The translations under genes and the position numbers were made by a program. A DNA stretch of 64,000 nt from Hermetia illucens (Eukaryota > Arthropoda > Insecta > Diptera > Stratiomyidae): NCBI RefSeq assembly GCF_905115235.1, contig NC_051849.1, positions 102,464,849 to 102,528,848 on the forward strand, read 5' to 3'. The number at the start of each line of letters is the position of its first letter. The stretch's first letter is position 1. Below are positions 31,509-41,790 of the stretch, in pieces. The notes under the pieces were generated by a model. The model saw only the letters and a list, made by a program, of their open reading frames with translations. It did no database searches and was not told where the DNA came from.

Positions 31509-34500
31509 TGTGGCGCGGCAGGATTCGCAGCATTCGAAATTTATTTCGAATGTTGCGAATGTGAACAAATAGATAGCGCGAAACTTTCCACTTTGTAGAG
31601 TCGATTCTTCTGGTGTCCGATGTAGTGAAGTCGACATCATACACGCAGCTCAAGAGCGAGTTGATCAGGCGCCTGTCGGCAAGCGAGTCGGCAAAATTAG
31701 ACCACTTGCTGGCGGGTTTAACGTTCGGTGATCGATCTCCCAGCCAATTGCTTCGCGAAATGAGGCAATTAGGTGGGTGCAAGATCGGCGATGACCTGAT
31801 CAAGTCGCTCTGGCTGCGACGGCTCCCGGAGGGCACCCAGGCGATCCTCGCTTGCGTCTCCGGTTCCTTGGAGGAACTGGCAGCGACGGCCGACCAGGTG
31901 CAGGAGGTGTACGTACGCCCGACCATGGCAGCCGTTCAACCACCGTCAGATGAGGTGAGCGACTTGAGGCGCGAGATAGCCGCTTTAACAGCCAGTGTGG
32001 CCGAGATGCGGGCGACGTTGGACGCTCAGCGTTCGGGCGCCACATCGCGAGCTCACTCACGGTCTGCCACCCGAAAAGGACGATCAGGTAGCAGGTCGTC
32101 AGGACAGTCCACGGACCGAGGGATTTGATGGTACCACCGCAGATTCGGCGATAAAGCCACCAAGTGTACAATCCCTTGTAAATTCACGCCTGCCGCAAAA
32201 AAACTAGGTCCGCGGGGGCCTGGCGACGGCCACCCAGAACGCAGCGCCATGTCGTCTAACAATTTACGACCCCCTCAGCAGGCGCAACTACCTCATCGAT
32301 ACTGGTGCGGAGGTTTCGGTTCTTCCCGTACCTCGGCAACATCAACTTTTCCCACAACCCCTCAAACTGGCGGCAGCAAATTCCTCCCGCATAAACACAT
32401 ACGGGTATAGGCAAGTGGACGTGAGTCTTGGCTTGCGTAGGACGTTTTCGTGGTGTTTCATCCTGGCGGATGTCAGCTTCCCCATATTAGGCGCAGACTT
32501 CTTGTGTCACTATGGGTTGCTGGTGGACTTGCAAAATAAGTCCCTTATAGACCCCACAACCAAACTGAATTCGTCGGGCCAAATGGTATCTCACGCTGAC
32601 AATAACCTTTCCGTTCTTTTGGAAGACATCTCCGACTCTCGTGTTCGGACACTCCTCCAAAAGTTCAGCCAGATAACTACCGAATGTAGTCTCTCGAAAC
32701 CAGTAAAGCACAATGTGCAGCACCACATAAATACTACTGGTTCCCCGATTTTCTCAAAGGTGCGTCCTCTACCACCCCAGAAACTGGCTATCGCGCGGAA
32801 AGAATTTGAACAACTTGTTCAACAGGGTATCTGCAGGCCCTCAAACAGCTGTTGGTCTTCCCCTTTACATATGGTCCCTAAGCCAAACGGCGAATGGCGC
32901 CCATGTGGGGATTACAGAAGGCTAAATGCACAGACTGTTCCTGACCGATATCCAATTCCACTCATCCACGACTTTGCGCATCACCTAGCGAATTGCCGCA
33001 TCTTTTCGACCTTGGACTTAACCAAGGCTTATCACCAAATCCCAGTAGCTCCTGAAGACATTCCAAAGACGGCAATATGTACACCCTTTGGACTCTTCGA
33101 GTTCACCCGAATGACTTTCGGATTGTGCAATGCGGCGCAAACCTTTCAAAGGTTCATTCACTCAGTCCTGAGAAACCTTGATTTCTGTTTCGTATATTAG
33201 AATGATGTTTTGGTCGCTTCTTCCACTGAGTCTGAGCACTTAGCCCATCTCGAGTGCATTTTTCAACGTCTCCTTGAGGCCGGTTTAGTCCTAAACGTTG
33301 AGAAATGCAAATTTCTCCAAAAACAGGTGAGATTCCTCGGCCATTTCATCTCCCCTTCAAGGTGCAAGCGATAACAAGCTTCCCGCGTCCAAAGACAGTG
33401 AAGGAGTTGAGGAGGTTCTTGGGCATGCTAAACTTCTACCGTCGTTTCCTGCCCAAGGCCGCCCATCACCAGTCTATTTTGAACGCGCACTTGTCTGGCC
33501 CCAAAACTAAGGACACACGAGAGATCGTGTGGTCTGAAGAGGCTATCCGCGCGTTTGATAAATCCCGTCAACAACTGGCCGACGCTACATTCTTGGCATT
33601 CCCTCTGCAAGATGCACCCCTAGCCGTTTTTGTTGATGCCTCTGACATCGCAGTAGGTGCTGCCCTTCACCAAAAGGTGGATCAAGTTTGGCAGCCGTTG
33701 AGCTTCTTCTCGAAGCAGTTGAATTCCGCTCAACGGAACTACAGTGCTTACGATCGCGAACTGCTCGCCGCGTACTTGAGCATCAAATATTTCCGTTTCT
33801 CCCTAGAAGGCAGGCCGTTCACAGTGTTCACGGACCATAAGCCTCTCACGTATGCTTTGAAACAGAAGCCCGACAAAGCGTCCCCTCGTCAGCTTCGACA
33901 CCTGAACTTTATAAGCCAGTTTACATCAGACGTCCAGCACGTGTCCGGCAAGGACAATATAGTTGCTGACGCTTTGTCTCGTGTCTCCGAGGTTAACATC
34001 CCCGCCTTACTCTATTTCTCGGCTATTGCCAAGGCGCAGGAGGATGACGCAGCACTTCAGAGCCTCAAATCCAACCCCAAATACAAATTTCGGGAGTTGC
34101 CCATTTTCGGCTCAAACCTCTCTCTGTGCTGCGAAGACTCGGAAAAGGGACTTCGACCATACATTCCGGCCACCTTTCGCAAGGAAGTGTTCCACGCAGT
34201 TCACGACTTAGGGCATCCAGGCATCAGGACAACAAATCGGCTAGTCACCGAGAAATATTTCTGACCCTCTATGAATAAGGATGTCAATTCCTGGGCAAGA
34301 GAGTGCATTGCATGCCAGAAGTGTAAAGTCTCCAGGCATGTAAGGAAAGAAGTGGGCTCATTCCCCCGCACTACCAAGCGGTTCCACACAATACACCTCG
34401 ACATAGTAGGGCCTTTGCGAGACTCGCACGGTTATAGGTATTGTCTTATAATCATCGACAGGTTTACGCGGTGGCCAGAGGCAATACCTCTGAAAGACAT

Positions 34501-35264
34501 TACGGCGCAATCATGTGCCGAAGCCCTCTGTCGAGAGTGGATACCTCGCTTTGGCGTCCCTGCAGTGGTCATCACTGACCAAGGAATGCAATTTGAGTCC
34601 ACCCTTTTCTCCGAGTTAGGCAAACTCCTTGGTTTTAAACGCCAGCGGACTACTGCATACCACCCGCAATCCAATGGGATGCTAGAACGTTGGCACTGGA
34701 CGCTGAAAGCCGCCATTATGGCACGCGATGATCCGTCCTGGTCCCAAGTCTTACCTCTCGTCCTACTCGGCCTACGTACAACCCGCCGAGAGGAATTTGG
34801 TGCCAGCCCCGCGGAGCTAGTATACGGGGAGAACCCGAGACTCCCAAGCGATCCGGTCTTCGACAAGAGATCGGGTCTCACAGAGTCGGGGTTGGTGCGT
34901 CTGCTGAGGGACATTCTCCGACGCATAAAAGCCCCACCACCCACTCGACACTCGTCCACACCTGCCTGTTCGCCCAAGGAACTGGACACGTGCACGCACG
35001 TTCTGGTCAGGACGGATGCCGTCCGGAAGCCGCTGCAGCCTCCATATGAGGGCCCGTACCGCGTTCTCGAGCGGGGAAAACATTTCTTCCAGCTCGAGAT
35101 AGGTGGACACAAAAAGGCGGTCTCTCTGTCCAGGCTGAAACCCGTGTGCGCCCGGAAGCAGCGACGTGTCCGCTTTGTGGATTGACGCTGAACGAAGTTC
35201 CGGGATCAGTCGCCGAAACCCCTAGGTTTCATCTGAGGGCGGAGTGATGTGGCGCGGCAGGATT
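31509..35264 (+). mobile_element. Gypsy-superfamily LTR retrotransposon fossil (CsRn1-like)
   Basis: Fossil of about 3.76 kb, broken, with a few breaks and incomplete terminal repeats. Parts in order: gag remnant about 31613-32130, protease with IDTGAEVSV near 32295, reverse transcriptase about 32770-33230, RNase H about 33610-33990, integrase about 34270-35185 ending in a GPY/F-type module. A 17 bp direct repeat (TGTGGCGCGGCAGGATT) stands at both ends, 31509-31525 and 35248-35264, and looks like the start of the two LTRs. A purine-rich tract, GGGCGGAGTGA, precedes the right one. The domain order with integrase last is the Gypsy order. It sits inside a LOA-like LINE endonuclease gene on the other strand. 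The coding parts remain readable, so it is probably younger than the LINEs around it. Confidence 0.88.
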
Positions 35265-35695
35265 GCATTTGCCCCAACAAATATGTTGAGCATTCGCATC
35301 GCAACCTATTAAGAGTTTGAGACCAATTGATTCTGCATACGCCACCAGATCCCTAAGCTCTTGCATCGGTGGAGGATACAAAGAATCATAAGGTAAATAA
35401 GCGGAGACAACTATGATATTTTTCCTCTCACCAATTATCTGATATTGTACGATGACCGTAATTAAGTTCTGGGAACAGAACTGTCTCAGCATGGTTGCCT
35501 CTAACCGTCTTGACATCAGGAGGCAAGCTCTCGGCCTTATGGATCTTTCATCGTAAAAGCTCTTGCACCAGAAAAATATAGAGGAAGTCCTGCAGCTTTG
35601 TCTATCTCGCTGCCAACAGATAGGTGAAGGCATTGGCATGCTGCAGGTTAATTTGACCAATCTTTACGTTTTTCGAAATAAACTTAGTCTAATAT
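35265..35695 (-). mobile_element. LOA-like LINE endonuclease, part before the Gypsy insertion
   Basis: Minus strand: SFYDERSIRPRACLLMSRR, NIIVVSAYLPYDSLYPPP and LLIGCDANAQHICWGKCNP. The C-D-A-N-A-H block is the endonuclease catalytic region. It is cut exactly at KCNP, where the Gypsy fossil begins. Confidence 0.8.
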
Positions 35696-35699
35696 GTTA

Positions 35700-36830
35700 C
35701 GGAAAACAGTTAGAAGCGTATGCCGCAGTCCGCGTGTGACGGGGTTTCACCCACACCGTACCGCCAGAGACTCGATCTCCTCGTGTTTGATTTCTCTGAG
35801 AAAAGCCGCACTTGGAGGTACCAGAGTTCCCATGTCCTCATCCATGAAAAATCTCATCTCATCCCGCAGAGCATTCGTCTGTTTTCCACTTAGCACCTTG
35901 ACTGATTTACGGCGTCCGGTTTGCATAGATTATTATTATTCTGTTAAGGGAAAATCGCACCGCGTCCTTAAAGAACTATTGTGCCCCTTTTACTGGTTAT
36001 AGTGTACCTATTGATCGTAGTATCTCAAGCAGGCCTGTAACCGTTAGGAACTTCAGTATGTTCCCCACTTCCAGATGTTTCAGCTTTGCATCTGGTATTA
36101 AGTGTTCTCCCAGATGCCTCGACCTACTTTGCCCAAGTGCCGGGCACTGTCCCAGGATGCGTATAGAGGTTTCGTCCTCCTCCTCACAAAACCTGCAGGC
36201 AGTGTCCGTAGATATCCCTAGCTTCCCTAGGATAGTTCAGCCGATAATGACCAGTGAGAATTCCCACCAAGACTAGGAGGTTCTTTTTGGTGCGGTTTAA
36301 GCAATCCTTTCTACGCATGGGTTCGTATCCCCCAATAAGCACCCTGGACTGCTCCATCCCTGGTAGACCCGCCCAATATAGTTCCCTCAACCGTTTCTCT
36401 TCGTTTCTTAGATTCATAGCCATGAAACCATTTCCGATTCCACAGAAGGGTTCTGGCCCATGTAAAGGCCCTGCTCGCTTCTTGGCTAATTCATCCGCTG
36501 CCTCGTTGCCTTCCAACCCAGCATGGCCTGGAACCCAAAGTATCCAGACCTTGTTCAACGAGCCGAGTGTATTCAGTCTCTCAAGGCATTCCCATACCCG
36601 TTTAGAGTTCACCGGGTTGGACCTAAGTGCCTTGATCGCTGCTTGGCTATCGGTGAGAATAGCTATGTTCTGCCCCCTGTAGTTCCTTTGCATTTGCATC
36701 GATTCGAGCACTCGAACTGGAATCAAGTCAGTTCTATTCGCGTCTCTGGCTTCTCTCTGTTCCTTTGAAGGTGAAGGAGAAGTTACTAGCAGGTAGGATT
36801 CACTCTGTAGTCCCTTCACCAGTGCGAACC
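35700..36830 (-). mobile_element. LOA-like LINE 3' end: RNase H and C-terminus
   Basis: Minus frame 36819-36184: GQNIAILTDSQAAIKALRSN, KVWILWVPGHAGLEGNEAAD (RNase H catalytic blocks), PMRRKDCLNRTKKNLLVLVG, then CRFCEEEDETSIRILGQCP (about 36165). Ends with an AAT-rich tail near 35930. RNase H together with the R1/I-type C-terminus supports LOA or a close I-superfamily clade. Confidence 0.8.
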
Positions 36831-36834
36831 CCTA

Positions 36835-37970
36835 TATGGGGGTTCCACCGCTGTATGCACTATCCTCCGCGCGTAGCTCCATTGTGAGAGAGCAATGCTG
36901 CAATTTGCTCTGTATTGTGTGAGCCGAAGATCATTGTTGTTCTTCGCTCTCAAAATAGAGCCGATGCTCTACAATTTCCTAATATGATTAAATTTTAGTC
37001 AATCTAGGAAAAAGTTGAGCACCATATGGTGACTTTCCCTGAGCACATTCAAACTCTTTTGGTCCAGTTCGAATACCAAGTTGAAACCCTCCAGTCTGTA
37101 AATTTGTCCTTCCTAGCATTCATGAACTTTACCCTCCAGTGTCCAAACTCCATGCCCGGGTTCTGTTCACCCAGCATGCGGATGATGTCCTCTGCCTTCC
37201 TTCGAGGGCCCAGTAACCAACATCCGACATGCTCTGTACGGTGTAACTCAGTATTCACAATAGTGATGGATAGTAGTGGATGGTAAATTGTCCCTCTGAT
37301 ATTTTGCCATCCTTGGAGGAAACTCCCACAGCAGCATTCAGAACAGAGGCTGCAGCTTGCGCATACGTCCTCTTCTTCCCGCCTTCGTGTCCGTATTTCT
37401 ATGGGAGGGACCAGCTTCATTGATATCTCTGTCGCTGATTTGATCACCTCCCGACACACCAGTCCTAATCCCCGAGGGACCCGTGGATGTAAGCCCTGGT
37501 GCGGAGCACAATCAAGTGTTGGCCACAGGAGATGTGTTGGTATTATGCTTCTTGCGTGCATTAACGCTAACAGAAGAGTCTGGTGTGTCCAGTGTGGATC
37601 TCACCGGGGTTTCCAGTTTATCGCCACCTTCTCTGGACGTTACCGCGCCTAATGGTACAGCCACGTGCATGTCCTCATTCTTCTGCCGCCGATTTGAGGC
37701 CTTCCCAGGTTCACGGTGTCCGCTTGGATCCATTTCCACATACCAGCTTTAAACCAGTAGCATCCACGTGACCACCTTCGCTTTCTTCCGCTCTTCCCGG
37801 TAAGGATGAAGGAGAAGGTTCTGACAGGCAGGATTCAGCCTGTAGTCCCTCCGCCTTAATGGCCGAAGTTCTCTTCTGCAGAGCCTTCCTCTTCCGTTTA
37901 TGGGTGGATTTGGGCTGTAGTACCACGGACGGGTCGGCCGTAGTCGGATTTCCAGTTTCTCCCAAGTTGA
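36835..37970 (-). mobile_element. LOA-like LINE ORF1 region
   Basis: Minus strand: DATGLKLVCGNGSKRTP (37711), GHREPGKASNRRQKNEDMHV, VVCREVIKSATEIS, and LGEQNPGMEFGHWRVKFMNA (about 37130). The EDMHVAVPLG region matches the ORF1 at 52.8-53.0 kb. Probably the 5' half of the same element as 35700-36830, with the middle missing. Confidence 0.6.
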
Positions 37971-37979
37971 GAGTTACCG

Positions 37980-38376
37980 TACTCTACCTTCTGCCTAACT
38001 CCGCGTAGGCATTAAATGCGAGCTTTCAATTCGCGTCTACAATGGGGCTCATCTCAAGTGAATCTTGCTATGAAGCTTGCCAGAGGACTATCTGAAGTAC
38101 ATGCTTCAGAATAATCCTTGTGGGATCCCGGCCCAATTATGTGCAGATGGCCCCATTGTAGAAGTTTCAAGGTTATTGTGGTTGCCCTATCGCAAAGCTC
38201 CTTATGGGCTCTTAGTTGCGGGAGAGGTATTAGAGAGAGATATGACTCCCTTGCACTCAGTTTAAACTTACCTCTGTGCCAATCTCCGTGGGACTCTAAT
38301 TGTCGTCTCCAAATCAATCCGTGTCTGAAGAGGACCGTGGGATTATGACTACACAATACGTTAATCCCCCGGGCCT
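37980..38376 (-). mobile_element. LOA-like 5' untranslated region or related retroposon
   Basis: About 400 bp whose outer 90 bp resemble 43016-43116 closely (ATCAATCCGTGTCT, GAGGACCGTGGGATTA, ACGTTAATCCCC). Placed directly upstream of the minus-strand ORF1, so it reads as its 5' region. The second copy is an independent insertion. Confidence 0.5.
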
Positions 38377-38379
38377 TAA

Positions 38380-39020
38380 TGTTCTAGCAACTCAAATGTG
38401 GATATGAGATTACCACATTTTGCAATATTTGTCCTTCCAAACGACTCCATTTGAAATCATGCATTGTATTTCGGAATATGTTGCAAATAGTGTTTAAATT
38501 CCCAAGTAGCTCCAGCAATTTGAATTAGAAGTGAATCTGGCGTGAAAGTCGGTGGTGGAAAATTTAACTTGCCAATGGAACAACACATGCCAGGCATTTC
38601 TTACTGAAACTACTCGACTGTGTAAACACAATATAGCCATTTGATCAATGAGGGCATTTCAATGCATTGTGTACCGGTAAGCTTCATTGGAATTGAATAC
38701 TGCTTTATTGAGATCAATACACGATCTTGTTCGAGCCTGCCGTGAGTATTCAACTTCATTTCATGTGCCTTGCTCTCCAGAAATGGCAGCAGCAACTAGA
38801 CGCTTTTGGTCTATCCAAGATAGATAGATAGTTAAAAAAAAATTCCTGTATAATATTCCATATTAGGAACTATAGCTTTTACTTCTAGGATAAACCTAAC
38901 CATTTTCAATTTTTGCATATACTGGAATAGGGTTTTATGAGCCCTAGATCGCATATACGGGCATAATAAAAGGAAGTTGAGCATTATTTAGCAAGTATAG
39001 AGGTTCGCTAAAAACCGATA
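38380..39020. other. AT-rich stretch without genes
   Basis: No motif on either strand; short GATA repeats near 38818. Confidence 0.35.
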
Positions 39021-39024
39021 TAAA

Positions 39025-39335
39025 ACAAGTCGGAATGCCGGAAGCTCCATGCTTCGGGTATAAAGGTTTTGTGTTGATCTTATCTGTGAAACTATTTATG
39101 CATATATCTCCAAACTACAGCCCCGCCGTTCATATGAGTTCACTTTATACGTATGATGACGACGATGGCTTAGAGTGCAATAAAGTCACGTGAAATACAC
39201 AATTTTGACCTTCTATAACATAATAATAGTCGGATTGTCTTAAAATATTATCACTTATGTATACTGATGCCAAATTTTGTGTTTCTAGAATAAGCTTAAG
39301 GGGGTCTTCGGGTGAATTCCTAAATTATAGCAACT
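39025..39335 (-). mobile_element. C element, 3' end, inverted
   Basis: Begins AACAAGTCGGAATGCCGGAA and TATAAAGGTTTTGTGTT, the reverse complement of the C 3' end, followed by about 250 bp matching 11730-12300 in reverse. Confidence 0.65.
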
Positions 39336-39339
39336 ATTC

Positions 39340-39700
39340 AGTTAGCATTCCGTTATCATTGGTATCCTTATGTAAGCTATAGAAGCCAATATATCGCCTT
39401 GATACGGGTTCCGCTCCTGATTGACTATTAAAATCTCCAAGTAAGATTTTGATTTCATACTTGGGACAGGCTTCGAGGGTCCGCTCAACTGCCTCTCTGT
39501 AGTCTCCTCTATAGGGGGGCGAACGTTAATGGGACTTATATTTCGAAATTCGGTTCGCAAACGCAAAGTGCATAGCCTTTCGTTCACGTTTTCAAAGCCG
39601 ACAGCAGCAGGTTTCATTTTTTGGTTGACTAAGGAACCAACTCCACACACTATAATATATGGTATCGTGGCCCTTCTCCACGAAACTGGTCCCTGTTCAG
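39340..39700 (-). mobile_element. RTE-B LINE endonuclease fragment
   Basis: Minus strand reading GVGSLVNQKMKPAAVGFENV, NERLCTLRLRTEFRNISPIN then PKYDIKI-like remains. It sits between two inverted C elements (39025-39335 and 39995-40610). Further upstream, 39700-39800, the minus strand reads KRSGRPLISDEVVAKIE, which looks like a mariner-type helix-turn-helix, too short to be sure. Confidence 0.65.
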
Positions 39701-39994
39701 CGCATCTCCGATTCGTTCAATTTTCGCCACTACTTCGTCGGAGATCAACGGCCTCCCGCTCCGTTTATGCCGTGGATGTCCATGCGACCATTAGCGAACT
39801 CCCTACACTATTTCTACTAAATCGGATGACCGCACGAATTTCGCACGTGACGGTAACGGCGATGACGGGCTCCACCGCGGATGGCTATCAACCCGGTAGT
39901 AACCGTGGCAGACGGGCGATTGTTGTTAGGTTCGATGGACGGAAACCAGCGTACAAGGCTTCACGCCCGGGAAAGTTATAACGGTGGGAACCTT

Positions 39995-40615
39995 ATTTTT
40001 GAAACAACCCTCAAAATTTCCCTAATTATGACGCCAGTATCACATTTTTAAAACTTGGGATTTGGTAAACTCATACGAAATTCGTAAGCTCGCCCTGCTA
40101 TAGTTTTCCTTGCAATAGCAGAATTTTCACGAAACTTATCAGTATTATACGCCACACTATTCTTTATGTTTCTCGTGCACCTAGTATGAAATGAAGGTCG
40201 CTTTTCCGGTGAATTCACCAAAAAAGGGTAATATACTATGATATATTTACTTTATTTGAATACTCGTAAGTATCAGAATTGGATGCATTTTGAAATCTAG
40301 ATTTTATATAGACCCATCTTGGCGAATTTTTTCAGATTTTTCGGAAAGGTAATTTCTACAAATGAGTCCTGTCTCAGTTTAAGTTTGTACTTCCCTCACT
40401 ATCTGTTTTGGAAAAGTTATGAAAACTGTTTCACCCGTGAAAGTACTAATGGAGACTTTTCATTTGATACCCTACAAAGATACTATCGAAAAAAAAGATT
40501 CACCTCCCCTTGTGCATGTGCGGTATGTATACCACTCGAACAAACATTGAGACAGCAAACCGATTTTAATGAGGTTTGTTTTACACGAAACTGCAAATAT
40601 ATATAAATATATTAA
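39995..40615 (-). mobile_element. C element, inverted, with its 5' end
   Basis: In reverse: CGTGTAAAACAAACCTCATT then AAAATCGGTT and a decayed TCTG tract, GGGTATCAAATGAAAAGTCT and GAAATCTAG. This copy has no LINE at the tract, which shows the uninterrupted arrangement. Confidence 0.65.
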
Positions 40616-40639
40616 TTCACGCTACTACTATACAACGGT

Positions 40640-40720
40640 CTTGAATGAAGTGCTCTAACACATTTCAAGGCCCTGATCCAATATGGATTGTTGCGCCAAC
40701 GATTATTATTATTATTACTA
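40640..40720 (+). mobile_element. RTE-type tail fragment with (ATT)n
   Basis: CAAGGCCCTGATCCAATATG then TTGTTGCGCCAACG and (ATT)n: the same layout as the RTE-B tail (GATACCGGTTGTTGCGCCG then (TGA)n) with a different triplet repeat, probably a sister subfamily. Confidence 0.5.
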
Positions 40721-41790
40721 CTATACATATGTGTAGCACCTGTATATAAGCATGCATAAGAAAATGCTTTCCTTTAACCTTTCTCAACGCATTCAAATCC
40801 GTGCATACTTTGCATGGAGCTCGGGTTATCCATATGTACATAAGTATGTATTCCCTTTCGCCGTTCGAATTCGACTTTATCCTGCTGGAACGGATATTGT
40901 AGCCAAGCATCGCATTTTCAAACAATTCAATATTAAGTTTTCTATACACTTTCAGGAACTAATATTGCAATCTATTTCAAGCTTAACTGAATTCCGCAGG
41001 GGACGGTAAAAACGCTTGGGCTATCCCTAACGCTTTAGTATTTTTACACACGAATGTACCTTACAGAAAAAGTTGCACACGTTCATGATATTAAGTTACA
41101 AAAGTCAAACATTTGGCTTTTCTGGGTCACTGCACACTACACAGAAAGTGTTTCAAATGATATTTAAACAGAAAAGGGGTGACTTTCTCAAACAATGGAA
41201 AGCTTGAAATAAATGATTTACTTACCTTTCCACAATATGCAAGTTTCTGTTTGATAAGTAAAAACACCCGTGTATGTCCGTGGAGGTTGCAATTTTCTCT
41301 ACGTAAGTGTTAACTCTCCCAAACTTTTCAGCCGGCATGTTTTAGTCATTGACCGGAGGATGCCTGCATTTAAACTGAATTCGCCGGCATTTGGCCACTC
41401 ACCCAAGTCTATTAGATATCCTTTTAAGGGCAACGAAGCCTTGGTGGGAATAGCTTTCAAGATAGGAAACTGATATTGATCAATTTTCAGGTAATAAATT
41501 GAATATTAATGGAAACTGCTTTGTGTTGCTTTAATTACAATTTGTATGGTCTCATAGGTATGAGCATATATAGACCAATACAATGGCTCCATGTGTGTCC
41601 TAGTTGGTATGAGATATGGGCATTTGCATATGATATTGGGTGGTTCAGCATTTACTCGATAGCGGGAGATTTATAATTGATTTTCCCGGGCCAATCAAGA
41701 AGAACTTCCTAGAATGTGTTTTCTTTAAAAGGTCAAATTATTCAAATTTTCGTCTAAGAATAGAGTGCCCGCTTGTTGTGTGACGTCACA
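40720..41790. other. Unassigned
   Basis: Frames at 40752-41009 and 41270-41473 show no motif or splice context. Nothing supported. Confidence 0.3.

Noticed and set aside
34432-35112. 226-residue minus-strand frame
   Set aside because: Shadow of the integrase region of the Gypsy fossil.
39700-39980. Second mariner-like transposase
   Set aside because: Only KRSGRPLISDEVVAKIE is suggestive; no catalytic block or inverted ends were found, so not listed as an element.
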